Source: Cervus elaphus
Lineage: Eukaryota; Chordata; Mammalia; Artiodactyla; Cervidae
NCBI RefSeq assembly: GCF_910594005.1
Contig: NC_057848.1
Span: 55,135,616-55,199,615 of the forward strand
Reading direction: 5' to 3'
Length of the DNA: 64,000 bases
Positions 32,163 to 43,660 of this stretch are shown here, one piece after another (position 1 is the stretch's first letter; the number at the start of each line of letters is the position of its first letter). The notes below the pieces were generated by a model, which saw nothing but the letters and a program-made list of their open reading frames with translations, had not been told where the DNA came from and made no database searches. A program made the position numbers and the translations under genes.

Positions 32163-32368
32163 CACAATAACGACCATTTAGAGAGTACACAACCATGTGC
32201 CAGGCACTCTACATACACCACTGAAACCTTAGGATCATTCCACAAGGTAAGCAGTAGTATTATTCCTATTGTGCAAGGGAGAAATTTGAGACTCAGCTAG
32301 ATGAACTGATTTTCCAAACACAACACAGCAAGGAAGTGCTGCTGGCAGGATTGGGGCCTGGAGCTATA
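32163..32368 (-). mobile_element. MIR SINE, antisense
   Basis: 'ccatgtgccaggcactctac', 'aggtaagcagtagtattatt' and 'ggattggggcctggag' match MIR in reverse. Confidence 0.7.
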
Positions 32369-32371
32369 AGA

Positions 32372-32545
32372 CCACCTTGACCAGGTCATTTCACTTTCCT
32401 GACACTCAATGTCCTCCTCTATAACAGGAAGGAAATAAAGAGTTCCTACCTTTGAGGCTGCTGTGAGGATGAAATGACACAATGCATAGAAAACCTTAGC
32501 AGCATGCCTGCACAAAGGAAGCACTCACCAATGAATAATTTCCTT
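32372..32545 (+). mobile_element. MIR SINE, sense
   Basis: 'ccaggtcatttcactttcct', 'ctctataacaggaaggaaat' and 'gctgctgtgaggatgaaatg' give sense MIR, head-to-head with the antisense MIR just before it. Confidence 0.75.
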
Positions 32546-32820
32546 CCCTTGCTAAGGAAAAGGCTTCATGGAGTGGGTCATGATTCACAGGCCTCCGGCC
32601 CCAAGAGGACTGAAGAAAGATCCAGAACTCACAGGAGCTGGGCCTTGACCTTGTCTAGGAGCAGGAGCTCAGGTGGCCTTGGGTTTCCCTGGTCAAGATG
32701 TGCTCTAGCGCATACTTAGCTATATAAGGTTTCTCACATCCACTGCTTTACTAGAAGCTACAAAGGACGGGATTGTTTTCCTGTTGGGTCCGTGATGAAC
32801 CCAAAATAATGGTGTTAACA

Positions 32821-33099
32821 GATAGAACAGACTTGCGGTTACCAAGGAGGCGGGGTAATGGAGGGAAAGAACTGGAGTTTGGTATTAGCAGAGGCAAACT
32901 AGTATGTATAGGACAGATAAACAACAATGTCCTATTGTGTAGCATGGGGAAGTATATTCAATATCCTTAATAAACCATAATGCAAAAGATTATGAAAAAG
33001 AAAATATATATGTGTGTATACATAACTGAATCAATTTGCTATACACCAGAAACTAACACAACATTGTAAATCAACTATACTTCAATAAAAAAAAAATTT
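32821..33099 (+). mobile_element. L1 3' end with poly(A)
   Basis: Sense L1 terminus: 'tatacataactgaatcaatt', 'gaaactaacacaacattgta' and 'ctatacttcaataaaa'. The TSD is taatggtgttaaca (32807-32820) and taatggtggtgttaaca (33100-33116, with a 3-bp extra ggt). Confidence 0.9.
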
Positions 33100-33239
33100 T
33101 AATGGTGGTGTTAACATGAAAAGATATAGAAATAATCCAATTAGTTTGAAATGCTAAGAGATTACCTAGAAATAAAGTAATTTCATACCTGGTAAATCTA
33201 ATATTCAATATATATACAAAATACATGGAAGACAGTCAA

Positions 33240-34790
33240 GCTGAGTCTCCAATGATGAATTGAAGGTAGGTAAAGGTGGTGAGGGGAGAGGAAAGGCTTT
33301 CCAGGAAAGGAAAGGCATGAAAACAGAGGTGTGTGAGGAAGCAGAGTCGTCTCAAGAATGGTGAGAGCAGTGAGACTTGTAAGGGAGAGGGTTTGCTAGA
33401 GAGGTTAGCAAAGGTCACATGAAGAAGAGCCTTGGATACCACGCCAAGAAGCAGAGCATTCACCCTGCGTTTTCAATGGTGTTCTGCAGAAGGTTATTGG
33501 CAGGCCCTATGCTGAAATATGTGAGCATGGGGAAAAGGGTTGATTCCATGATGAAATCCATTTGAGATGCTGAAATATACAAAGTTTAACATGGTTGTCA
33601 CTGAAGGACTTCTCGGGACATTTAACATGAATTTGAACCTCTAAGAGGAGAGAAGTATAGTATACGGGTTTTCCGGAAATGACTTGAGACCAAAGTCCCA
33701 TTTTTCACATCTTATAAGACTAGGGTGCAACCAATATGCTTTGGGAAATGTAGGTTCACAGAGCCACTGAACAGCTTGAATAGGGTTTTGAAATACCTCT
33801 CTTTCAGTAGCATGGAAAAAAGACTTGTGATATGAAGAAGAATCTGAGAGATATATTACAAAACTCTAGAACTACTCTAAACAAGGGAGAGAAGAGAGGT
33901 CAACTTTGAGAAATATTCATGGAGTAGAATCCACAGAAATTTGAAAGACTGAGTTGGATGAGTGCATGAGGGAAAAGATGTGCCTGAGTTCCTTGCTTGG
34001 TAGATCATGTGGAAGGAGATTCCACTAATAAAGTATAAGAAATACACAGAAGGACTGAGGTGGAATGGTGGTTAGGGGAAATGCTAGATTTCTTTCTGGG
34101 GTGCGTGGGGTCTTAAGTACCTGTGGGCTATCCCAAATGAGGAAGCCCAGCAGGCAGTGGGATGGCTGAGACTAAAGCTCAGGAGAGAGGTCAAGTCTCC
34201 AGAGGTTGATTTGGGAGTCGCCAGCATTGAGATGGTGGGCTTACCTGGTGGCTCAGATGGTAAAGAATCTGCCTGCAGTGCAGGAGATACAGGAGACCTG
34301 GGTTCGATGCTTGGGTCAAGAAGATCCCCTGGAGAAGGGAATGGCTACCCACTCCAGTATTCTTGTCTGGAGGACCCCACGGACAGAGAAGACTGGTGGA
34401 CTACAGTCCATGGGGTCATGTAGAGTCAGAAATGACTGAGCGACTAATACACACACACACACAGCATTGAGGTGGTACGTCCATGGGAATGGATGAGATT
34501 GCCCAAGTGAAGAAAGAGGGTGGTCCACATTAGTGCTAAATACTATGAAGAGAGGTCGGATATGGGTTGATTATTAGGGTTGAGCTTGACATTTTAGTCA
34601 TCAATGACCTAGGGGAAGAGAGTTTGATTGGAGATGTTGTAATAAAAGCCAGATTTCAAGGAAGAAGGGAAGAATAGAAAGCAAGGCTCTGGAAAAGTCA
34701 AATGTAGAACACACTTGGAAATACAATCTGAAGGAACAGGAGGCGTTTATCCTACAAAGAAGACATGGCAGGGAGGGTCATGACAAGTGA
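33240..34790 (-). mobile_element. Ancient LINE relic (L2-like), antisense
   Basis: From about 34030 the text clearly follows a well-known ancient LINE in reverse: 'gaagcccagcaggcagtggg', 'aaagctcaggagagaggtca', 'gattgcccaagtgaagaaag' and 'tcatcaatgacctaggggaa'. The more 5' part (33240-34030) has the same style (gaagaagagccttggatacc) but weaker phrases. It is split by a Bov-tA at 34237-34461. The sense counterpart occurs at 55435-55860. Confidence 0.6.
34237..34461 (+). mobile_element. Bov-tA SINE with (CA)n tail
   Basis: Sense copy (gggcttacctggtggctcag to aatgactgagcgactaa) ending in a CA run at 34449-34461. The 15-bp TSD cagcattga[g]gatggt-type lies at 34222-34236 and 34462-34476 with one mismatch. 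Confidence 0.93.
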
Positions 34791-34854
34791 TATCAAAGAG
34801 GCATGAGAGTTATTCTGCATTTCCCCAGAGGGGACTGATTTCCATTACATGTTA

Positions 34855-35055
34855 GACTGACTCAGATTCCTGCTCAGATTGTGTGACCTGGGGTAAATCA
34901 AGTCAGTGAGCTGACCCCTGGTTTTTAAATCCACAAAATGATAGTAATCATAGGCACTTCATGGAGTACTGTGAGGATTATTTACTAGGGTGACATATGG
35001 GTGAATGTACAAATCCCACTGCTTCGCACATAGTAGGTGCTCCATAACAGTACAC
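34855..35055 (+). mobile_element. MIR SINE
   Basis: Sense MIR: 'attgtgtgacctggggtaaa', 'actgtgaggattatttacta' and 'acatagtaggtgctccataa'. Confidence 0.78.
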
Positions 35056-35676
35056 CCTCACTCTGTATATCCCAGCAACAATGAGATAATGCCAGTATTC
35101 CTTTGCAAACCCTAAATCTTGACATAGATGTATGTGATAGATGGGGAGGGTCTCTGTAAATCTCTGTTGAAATTTTCATTTTGTCAGGAACCTGACATCT
35201 GCACAGACATGTAATGTCTCTTTCACAAGCTCCACACCTTGTTTTCTAAAGTCGATCATCATGATCAGAAGCGGCTGGAGATAGTCTCCCCTTCATTTCC
35301 ACCCACATACACCTAAACTGGGTCCTGGGGCCCCTGGCAGAGCACAGTTCCTCGACAATAGCTTTCCTTCACCGGCTGCACGTCTTGGCATCCTGAGGGA
35401 CACATTGAGCCAGGGGTTTCCAGTCTGGAATCATTGCTCTCTGAGAACCCTGTACTTAGGCTCCAATAGCTCTGCCTTCAGAAATCCTCTCCTCTTCAGG
35501 AAGGCTAGCCAGAGTGAGCAGGTCTGTGTTCTTGGGGAGTGTACTGGTAAGGAAGCCTGGAATGCAAGGAAGATGAGGCCTTCTTCTCCTGGGGCCTCCG
35601 AAAAGTTTCCTCTCTGCAACTACCTTCTCCACAGTGAGGAGTTACAAAGTAATGAAGGCAAGCAATTTCTCTAAAG
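35056..35676. other. Unique sequence, no gene seen
   Basis: Short overlapping open frames near 35405-35674 on both strands are shadows of the same GC-moderate DNA. No splice or domain evidence. Confidence 0.55.
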
Positions 35677-36012
35677 ACTTCCCTGGTAGCTCAGCTGGTA
35701 AAGAATCTGCCTGCAATCCAGGAGACCCCAGTTTGATTCCTGGGTCAGGAAGATCCCCTGGAGAAGGGATAGGCTACCCACTCCAGTATTCTTGGCCTTC
35801 CCTGGGGGCTCAGATGGTTAATGATCTGCCTGCAATGTGGGAGACCCTGGGTTTGGGTGGGTGCAATCCCTGGGTTGGGAAGATGCCGTGGAAAAGGATA
35901 TGACAACCCACTCCAGTATTCTTGCCTGGAGAATCCTCATGGACAGAGGAACCTGGTGGGCTACAGTCCATGGGGTTGCAAAGAGTAGGACACCACTGAG
36001 TGAGCACACACA
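35677..36012 (+). mobile_element. Dimeric Bov-tA SINE
   Basis: A first unit of about 120 bp (gacttccctggtagctcagc to ccactccagtattcttgg) abuts a second full unit starting with its own tRNA head (ccttccctgggggctcagat) and running to 'caccactgagtgagc' and a (CA)n tail. Both heads keep A/B-box-like text. Confidence 0.9.
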
Positions 36013-36275
36013 GACATGCACAGTGAAAGCAGGGTTATCAGAATGGTTATTTGAAAAACTAGAAATATTAACTTGGAAGCAGAGGCACGAAATGGAGGCA
36101 GTCCAAAGCAAACCAGTGATGTAAGGTGCTGAAGGAATTTGGCATGTGAGTTCTGAGCTCCGAGGCCACCAGAGATACTTGTCTCTCTTGCCACAATGAA
36201 GTATGTGAATCGATCTCTAAGTTGCAAGTGGATGAGTGAGCAAAGCCAGGAAGTGTCCCCCAGATTGAATAATAC

Positions 36276-36552
36276 ACTCCTTTTTTATTGAAATATAGCT
36301 GATTTATAATGCTGTGATCATTTCTGCTATATAGCAAAGTGATCCAGTTATACATACATATATATTCTTTCTCATATTGTTTTCCACTATGGTTTACCAC
36401 AGGATAATGAATATAGTTCCTTGTGCTATACAGTAAGGCTTTGCTGTTTATCCATCTTATATATACCAGTCTGCATCTGCTAATCCCAAACTCTTAATTC
36501 ATCCACTCCAACCCCCTCCCCCTCTTGGCAACCACAAGTCTGTTCTCTGTGC
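36276..36552 (-). mobile_element. L1 3' end, antisense
   Basis: Starts with a T-run, then 'attgaaatatagctgattta', 'tagcaaagtgatccagttat', 'ttccttgtgctatacagtaa' and 'ccacaagtctgttctctgtg': L1 3' UTR in reverse. Confidence 0.9.
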
Positions 36553-36565
36553 AATGAGTTGCTCT

Positions 36566-36897
36566 CAAAGTTCGTGGTTCTCCAACACTGGCCGTACACT
36601 GAACCCCCTGAGAAGTTTTTATAATTACCAATGCCCATGTCAACTTCTCAAAAAACAAAGATAATATAAACGTTTAATTACAAAAACACTTGTACTGAAA
36701 ACGTGGCATTTCAACAGTTTCAAACACATGTACACAATTATTTTTCCTAAAATATCATCTTGGTAGAAATTTTAAAAATTCCAAATGCCCAAGACCAAAT
36801 TAACCTGCATCTTAGGAGATGGGGGCCTGAGCCTCTATGTGTTTGAAAAGCTTCCCAGGAGATTCAGTTGTGCAGCCAAAATTGAGAGCACTGCTCT
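36566..36897. mobile_element. hAT MITE pair of arms (MER5-like), split
   Basis: 36566-36645 (gtggttctccaacactggcc; aattaccaatgcccatgtca) and 36785-36897 (aagcttcccaggagattcag; aaaattgagagcactgct) are inverted arms of a MER5-class MITE. An AT-rich stretch of unknown origin separates them. Confidence 0.55.
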
Positions 36898-37044
36898 AGT
36901 ACACTACATGCAAAACCCCAGGTCCAGTGCCCAGCACACAGTGTGGGTGGGTACATGAGAATCCCCCTCCTGCTTTCTCTCAGCAGGTAACAACACACCA
37001 CTGAAGGAAGCCAAATGTGACTGGACCAGCATCTAGAAGCAATC

Positions 37045-37508
37045 CCACAAAATCCTGCCACTTATGACAACACTGATGGACCTTGTGGGCATTATGCTAA
37101 GTGAGATAAGGCAGACAGAGAAAAGACAAATACTGTATGATCTAACTTCGATGTGGAATCTAAGAAACCAGAGCTCATAGAAACAGGAAGTGGTTGCCAG
37201 GGGGTGGGGCAAATTGGGAGATGCTGGTCAAAGGGTAGAAACTTCCAGTTACAGGATGAATGAATGCTGGGCATGGAATATACAGCAAGATGACTGTAGT
37301 TAACAATACTCTTTTGTGTACTTGACAGTCACTAAGAGAGTATGTCTTAAATGTTCTCAGCACACACATAGACACTCACACAAACTGTAATTACACAATG
37401 TGACAGATGCGCTAATCTGATTGTGGTAATCATTCACAATATATGAGTACCAAATCATGACCCTGTGTGCCTTAAACTTACACAATATATCAATCATATC
37501 TCCAGAAA
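37045..37508 (+). mobile_element. L1 3' UTR, sense
   Basis: 'cattatgctaagtgagataa', 'tacagcaagatgactgtagt', 'tctgattgtggtaatcattc' and 'tatatcaatcatatctccag' show the L1 end, followed by a G-run instead of poly(A). Confidence 0.85.
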
Positions 37509-37511
37509 TCT

Positions 37512-37523
37512 GGGGGGGGGGGG
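37512..37523 (+). repeat. Poly-G run at an L1 end
   Basis: Twelve G in a row directly after the L1 terminus, where an A tail is expected. Confidence 0.9.
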
Positions 37524-38497
37524 TGGAACAATCTCATAGACCTTCAAAAAAAAAGTCCTAAAGAAGAGACCAAACAGTATATGAAATCTTTACTTGATAG
37601 ACTCATGCAGCCACTGGGCACCAGATACCCCCTCTTCCCTGGTTCAGTTCAAAAAAGTGAACCCTTGTCCACAGCAATGGACCCCTGAGCGGCTCCAGAT
37701 TGCAGGCCCCAGCTTGAACAGTCACAGCCAAAACATCTGTTAGCTCTCTCTCCCAGCCTTTTCAATATTTGATATAAACCTTCTCATTCTGTTACACTTT
37801 TCAATTTTCAGCTGCATTTGAGTCTTTTCAACTTAATCGAGGCAAAAGAGTATGATTAAATTGTTCTATCAAAATCAAGCGTTGCCATGTCGCTTTCTAC
37901 ATCACTCCCACAGAGCCCTCACATGGAGACTCCATCACACGAGACTTCAGGCTGCTGCCGAGGCCCAAGTGTGGCCCTCGGAAGTGTTCAGAAGACAGAA
38001 ATGTGGACAACTGAAGCATGAAATTGCTTTGAAATGATGAAGCAAAGATGCATTTTTCTTCCCAATCAAATCTTCTCTGCAAATCCTGACAGCAAGCTTA
38101 CTCACAGCCCTGGAAATCTATTCTCTAGCATTGTTTTTCATACCTTAGTCTCCTGTTCAGCCCATCACCCTGTAATGAAGCACATTTACCTTTAGATCAT
38201 TCACAAAGAAACACATTAACATCGTTGGCCACTTGGAGAATGTTTTCTAACACAACTGCTGAATTGAACTGAGGTACAAAAATACTTCCTGCCAGCTCTA
38301 AAACACTCACTGTTAAAGTGGCAGTGCCAAGATGGAAGGCAAAATTCTGGGCAGCCTATTCCTAGAGGTGGACTGGGTTCACTCCCTCCCAGAGGTAGAA
38401 CCATTCAACAAAGTGGAGACAGGGGGACTAATAACTTTGCTTGCATGCTTGCAGTTACTGGGATATTATAAAGTTATGTCATGAATTTGTGCCCAGC
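37524..38497. other. Unique sequence, no gene seen
   Basis: No repeat family recognised; open frames under 65 codons only. Confidence 0.55.
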
Positions 38498-38812
38498 TGA
38501 GGGATGCTGCACTGGAGTCAGAAAACCTGGGCTCCATTCTCAGATCTGCCACTAAATAGCTATATAATTTTGAAAGATACAGATTAGTTGAATATGCCCA
38601 GATCTATGGCATGACATGTGAGCTGTGTGACCATAGGCAAGTTCCTTAACTTTTCTGTGCCTCTGTCAGCCCTTCATCTATAAAATGAGAAGTATACTGG
38701 TTTCTCCCTCATAGCACAGTTCCAAGGATTAAATGAGTTAATATAAACACTGGAATGGTGACTGGCATGTGGGCATTGCTTTGTAATGATTAGTTATCAA
38801 CATTCTGCTTTT
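38498..38812 (+). mobile_element. MIR SINE with internal insertion
   Basis: Sense MIR: 'actggagtcagaaaacctgg', 'gagctgtgtgaccataggca', 'catctataaaatgagaagta' and 'aaggattaaatgagttaata'. About 50 extra bases at 38562-38618 separate the 'ccactaaatagct' and 'gagctgtgtgacc' phrases. Confidence 0.82.
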
Positions 38813-38814
38813 TG

Positions 38815-38998
38815 GAACTTCCCTGGCGGTCCAGTGGTTAAGACTTCACCTTCCAATGCAGGGGGTGTGAGTTCAATTTCCTACTTGAGCAGCTAAGACA
38901 CTACATCCCTCATGGCCAAAAACCCAGAACCTACATAACAGAAGCAATATGGTAACAAATCTAATAAAGACTTAAAAAATGGTCCAAATTAAAAAAAG
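38815..38998 (+). mobile_element. CHR-2-like tRNA SINE
   Basis: 'aacttccctggcggtccagt', 'gggggtgtgagttcaatttc' and 'ccctcatggccaaaaaccca', then an A-rich tail. Confidence 0.88.
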
Positions 38999-39379
38999 AA
39001 AGTTAAAAAGAACACTCTTTTAGCTGTAAAAATGAAAGCTGTACTAATTAACTCTTCCAGGTCCATGACTGTGTTGCTTCTCTATCAACTAGCACCTCTG
39101 TCAGATGCTGTAGTAGAAAGAGTAGCATCTGCTGAGAATGTCCAGAGCCAGTCTGCTTGCTTTCCAGTAAAATCCTGGATTTGTGGCATAACTGGGGAAT
39201 GAGTCATTCTGGTTAACTGAGTTTTCCAGATTACAAAGGTTTCATAATTTTCCCTTGGAGTCACAAGCTGTGCCCCAGCACCCTCACAGCTGCATATTTA
39301 AGCCCTGTCATTCTCTTCACTCTCTCTGCTTCCTGTCTTTATTTCTATTACTTTCTTCCTCCCCTTGTCCTCCCTCTTT
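38999..39379. other. Unique sequence, pyrimidine-rich end
   Basis: 39330-39379 is CT-rich and may be the upstream part of the L2 relic at 39590. No gene. Confidence 0.5.
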
Positions 39380-39577
39380 GAAAGTGTTAGTCACTCAGTC
39401 GGGTCCGACTCCCTGCGACCCCATGGACTGTAACCCATCAGGCTCCTTTGTCCAAGAATTCTCAAGGCAAAAATACTACAGTGGGTTGCCATGCCCTTCT
39501 TCAGGGATCTTCCTGACCCAAGGATCGAACCCAGGTCTCCTGCATTGCAGACAGCTTCTTTTCCATCTGAGCCACTC
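39380..39577 (-). mobile_element. Bov-tA SINE, antisense
   Basis: 'gttagtcactcagtcgggtc' through 'cttcctgacccaaggatcga' to 'ccatctgagccact'. It overlaps a 159-codon frame that is therefore spurious. Confidence 0.92.
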
Positions 39578-39589
39578 ATGTATTTTCTG

Positions 39590-39780
39590 GACCTTCTCCC
39601 AGTTTTACTCTCCTAGCTCCTACTCACCTTCAAGTCTCAGCTTCAACATGGCTTCCCACACTCGGTCAGAGGCCCCTCATATATACTCTCGTAGCACCTG
39701 GTTCTTTGCCTTTTATAGCACCCACTACCACTGAGATTATGTACTCAGAAGTATTTTTGAATGAATGCATTTGTATTCAT
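39590..39780 (+). mobile_element. L2 LINE relic
   Basis: 'ttcaagtctcagcttcaaca', 'tagcacctggttctttgcct' and 'tatagcacccactaccactg' match the L2 3' region. Confidence 0.6.
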
Positions 39781-41144
39781 CTGTCCATTCATTCCTCCAT
39801 CCGTTCAGTCACCCAAGCAATCCTTTTCTTTTAGTTCATGAAACTAATTACAGGGTTTTTTTTTTTAAATAATCCTTGAAGTCTCAGTATTTGGCTCTTT
39901 TTCACAGTTTGCAGAATCTTTCTTTGCAGCCAAAAGTGAATTAAGAAAAGAAATATATATCTCTAAAACTATCACTGTTCTGGGTTCTTGAGGACATTTT
40001 CTGAGGGGCTGACAATCAATTTTAAGATGTATGTTGGATTTTTTTAATTTTGGTTAAAAGACTTTTTAAAATCCTCTTCAAAGAAAATTTTGTGTCAAGA
40101 TATGTTCAAATTCAAACATATGGAATGGTGACAATCACTTCTCATTATAGAAGCTTGTTTTGTAATACATTCAGGGAACCACCCTACAGAAAAGTGATTA
40201 TCAGTAGACAGACCATGGTCTATTGTGACAAAAGTTTTAATTTTTACCAATATTTTAAATACTTAATACTACAGTTAATCTTTAATAAATATTTAATATT
40301 AACTTTTAATAAATAATTTGTAGTCAAATTAAAGGAAGAGTTAGTAGCATCCCTTTATAACTTCTATTGCAATGTAATATTCCTAGAAATATGTATTCAC
40401 TGATGAGATTTTAACAGAAAGTACTTATACACATCCATGGTGGTTAGAAATCACCATCCAGTTTGTTAAAAAACATTTTCTTTTTCAGGTGTCCAAGTAA
40501 TATTTCCTTAGTTTGCACTGGTTCCCTTTAAAGTAAAAAACTGGAAGTAGCTTGGGGATTGAACAAGCAAGAAAGTTTTCCTTTTCCTGTCTCTAAATGA
40601 GCAGAAAAAAGATGACAAGTGAAAGGGAGAACTCAATGCTGTAGGTTTTAAAATTGACTCCTTTTTTTCTTGAAAGTTTCCATTTCCTATTTGGAACATG
40701 AAAAAATTGTTTTGTGGCGGCTGCTTTTCTTAATAGAATCACTGCACTCTTGTGAAGAAAAATATCCAGGCTATTTAATCTCACAATGGAGTAACCAGAT
40801 TTGGGTTCTTCAAGGCCCTGGGAAAACATAAGTGGGGAAGAACAGGGTGCCAATCTTTATGGTAGAGCAGCTATCCAAGTGGGAGTGATGGCTAGGGGTA
40901 GACACAGCTTGAAACTGAAAGTCTTTGTTTCCCCTCTTCCACCAAGGCATCAGCTCTCTTCCAGGGCGTTCTTTATTCTGGATAATAGAACCAAAGCTAG
41001 GGGGCAGCCATGTGGGCTGCAGGAAAGCTGTAGGTCCTAAGAGCCAGGAAGAAAAAAAGGGTTAGGAATCAAAACTGGGATAGGGACCTATAAGGCTAGC
41101 CCAGGCTTCCGAATTGGCAGTGCGACATCAAAATCATTTGGGAT
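39781..41144. other. Unique AT-rich sequence, no gene seen
   Basis: The A/T-rich block 40020-40500 contains dispersed ttaat/taata strings. No repeat family or coding signal. Confidence 0.5.
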
Positions 41145-41625
41145 AAACTATTTTTTAAACATAACAGTCTTATTGAGATACCATCCATATATCACACCAT
41201 TCACCCATCTTAAGTATACTACTCAGTGCTCTTAGTGTATTCACAAAGTTGTACAACCATTACCACCATCAATTTAAGAATATTTTCAACACCCTAAAAA
41301 GACATTTCATATTCTTTAGGTATCATCTCCCAATCTTTCCCTTTTCCGTATCACCTGGCAACCACTGATCTGTTTTCTGTCTCTATAAATGTGCCTGTTT
41401 TGGATATTCCATATAAATGAAGTCATGCAATAGGTAATCTTTTGTAACTGGCTTTGTTCACTTAGCATAATGTTTTCAAGGTTCATTTATGTAGTAGCAT
41501 GTATCAGCACTTAATTCTTTTTTTTTTTTTTTGTGGCTGAATGATATCCCATTGTGTGGAAAGATCGTTATTTTGTTTATTCATCAGTTGATGGACATTT
41601 GAGCTATTTCCACTTTTGGCTGACA
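41145..41625 (-). mobile_element. Old L1 fragment, antisense
   Basis: 'cttattgagataccatccat', 'aagttgtacaaccattacca', 'ggcaaccactgatctgtttt', 'tggatattccatataaatga' and 'ttcatcagttgatggacatt' show L1M in reverse, with a T-run at 41519-41533. Confidence 0.85.
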
Positions 41626-42714
41626 TGTGCTTTAAGGTACAGATGTTGAGTTACAAATAGGGCTCAAAATCAGGTCCATAGTAACTCCAAGGGATTCCCT
41701 GAGAATGTTTCCTAAAGACATGATGCAAATCTCCAAAACCACCATGCCAGGCATTATGCTAGATGCTGAGCTTACAGACAAGAATGGGACATGGTCCCTT
41801 CCTTCAGGTAGAAAGAGCATTTAGAGAGAGAGATTGAGATTGAGAGAGAGAGAGACACTCTTTCTAAAAACGGTCCCTATCTTCCTTATTATTCTTGGCT
41901 GGCCTGCCAGGGAGTTGATCAGAAGCTCAGATTTGGTGGGAGAAGGTATTAACTTAAATATTTGTATAAGAACATTTGGCTTGACCTATGTGCTTGTTCT
42001 CCTTCTATTCTTTATGATACTCTAAGCATGGTATACAGCTGTTAAATCAAGTACAATTAGAGTCAAGGTGAAGATGTTTGGTGTTTTCCAATTAAACATT
42101 TTCTCAGAGCAAAAAAAATCAAAGTAGCTAGGTTGCCAATAATGTGCCAAGGAAGGAGCCTGAGAGAAAGCTGACAAATAGCAATCTAAATCTGACTTTG
42201 TTCATATTGTTATTCCTTTTGGAATTTCCACTGCTTAATTATAAACCTGGAATTGTGTGTGATTCATTCTTGACAAGACCATATGTGCCCATGTTGCCAG
42301 ATTCTAGTAAAATAGATATTCCATGCCATGTTTCAACAGTCTGCCATTTATAAAATTAGCAATTTCAAGGAAGCAAAAGGCTACTTGCCATTTTGCTGGA
42401 TCAACACCTCATTTGATCTGCTTGCATATGCTGTGAGTAGAATTCAAGAAAGCACAATTTTGTCTCTCGATAAATAAATTTGAATGCAGAATAGATGCAA
42501 GGCGATGTCTTGAGAGACAGGGTTCATTTAAATCTCAAACTAGCTCTTATACAGAAATGAGGTGCTGGAGCTTAGATGAATGTTTCCTTCTGCTCTGGAA
42601 ATGGCCTTTAAGGGCAAGAAAGCTTGTCCACCAAGGGGGTGGATAGTACCAATTTACTCTCATCTAATGGATGATGTCAGTTGCATGACTACCCTCTTTT
42701 ACATTTCTCATAGT
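41626..42714. other. Mostly unique; GA tract; candidate conserved DNA
   Basis: 41735-41822 is the unresolved ancient motif noted at 25740. A (GA)n tract lies at 41824-41856. 42090-42640 is repeat-free and AT-rich and could be conserved non-coding DNA. Confidence 0.45.
41824..41856 (+). repeat. (GA)n microsatellite, interrupted
   Basis: GAGAGA units interrupted twice by TTGAGA. Confidence 0.9.
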
Positions 42715-42940
42715 CACTTATATTTATGTGGAGCTTCTGATTTCTAGAATACTTTCACATAATCTCCTCATTTTAATCTTTACCGTGATTGAGGAATACA
42801 CAGTGGGAAGGGATGGTGATGTTCACTGTACAGATGCGGAAGTTGTACTAGTAGTAATAGTTAAGTGATTTGCCCACAGTCACACACCTCATTACTGGTA
42901 AAGCTGGCCTTGGCGTCATATCTTCTGACCTCTAACCCCC
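42715..42940 (-). mobile_element. MIR SINE, antisense
   Basis: 'actttcacataatctcctca', 'actgtacagatgcggaagtt' and 'tttgcccacagtcacacacc' match MIR in reverse. Confidence 0.78.
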
Positions 42941-43299
42941 TTCCACTGCCCAGGACTGCAGTCTCAGTTTCATGGTCCCTGAAAACCTACAGGTGGCAGA
43001 ATTCCTAGAGGGACAAAGGAAAAGACAGTTCAACTGGGAGAAATATACATCTGTTTTCAGCTTTTTCCCTCCCTTCTCTACCTGGCTGGGACCACACCTT
43101 CCCTCCACTCCACTGACACTGGGAGGGAAGGGGGTAGTGATGAAGCCATTTGGCAAGTGTTTCAAAGCCATCACTTGCCTTCTTCTCCCCTCTGCTTGAC
43201 TGCAGTCCTGGGGGCTAAAGTAACATGGAGTTGTCTGGAAACCTCCCTAGGAGAGAGACCCAGGTGCTCCCATTCTCAGGACTACTTAGGCAGATCTGG
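42941..43299. other. Unique sequence, no gene seen
   Basis: Overlapping frames on both strands (42932-43199) lack any supporting signal. Confidence 0.55.
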
Positions 43300-43660
43300 C
43301 TGGTTTATTGTCTGAGCCTCAGTTTTCTCATCTGTAACACAGAGCTTCCAGGTGGCGCTAGTGGTAAAGAACCCGTGTGCCAGCGCAGGAGACAAAAGAG
43401 ACTTGGGTTTGGTCCCTGGGTTGGGAAGATCCCCTGGAGGAGGGCATGGCAAGACATTCCAGTATTCTTGCCTGGAGAATCCCATGCACAGAGGAGTCTG
43501 GTGGGCTACAATCCACAAGATCACAAACAGCTGGACAGATGCACACAGCATGGAGCTAATGACCTCCCTCTGACAAGATCCTTGCTAGTATGACGCGAGA
43601 AAATGTTAAGCAAACTTTTACCAAGGTGCCTGGCGTGTAGCACTTACTGATCACTTGCAG
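43300..43660 (+). mobile_element. MIR SINE, split by ART2A
   Basis: 'gtctgagcctcagttttctc' ends at about 43341. The MIR tail text 'accaaggtgcctggcgtgta' reappears after the SINE at about 43618. Confidence 0.6.
43342..43552 (+). mobile_element. ART2A/Bov-tA SINE
   Basis: The ART2A-type head 'cttccaggtggcgctagtgg' and 'taaagaacccgtgtgccagc', then the body 'ccctggaggagggcatggca' to 'cagctggacagatgcacaca'. Confidence 0.92.

Noticed and set aside
39255..39734. 159-codon plus-strand frame
   Set aside because: The middle is an antisense Bov-tA and the end is L2.
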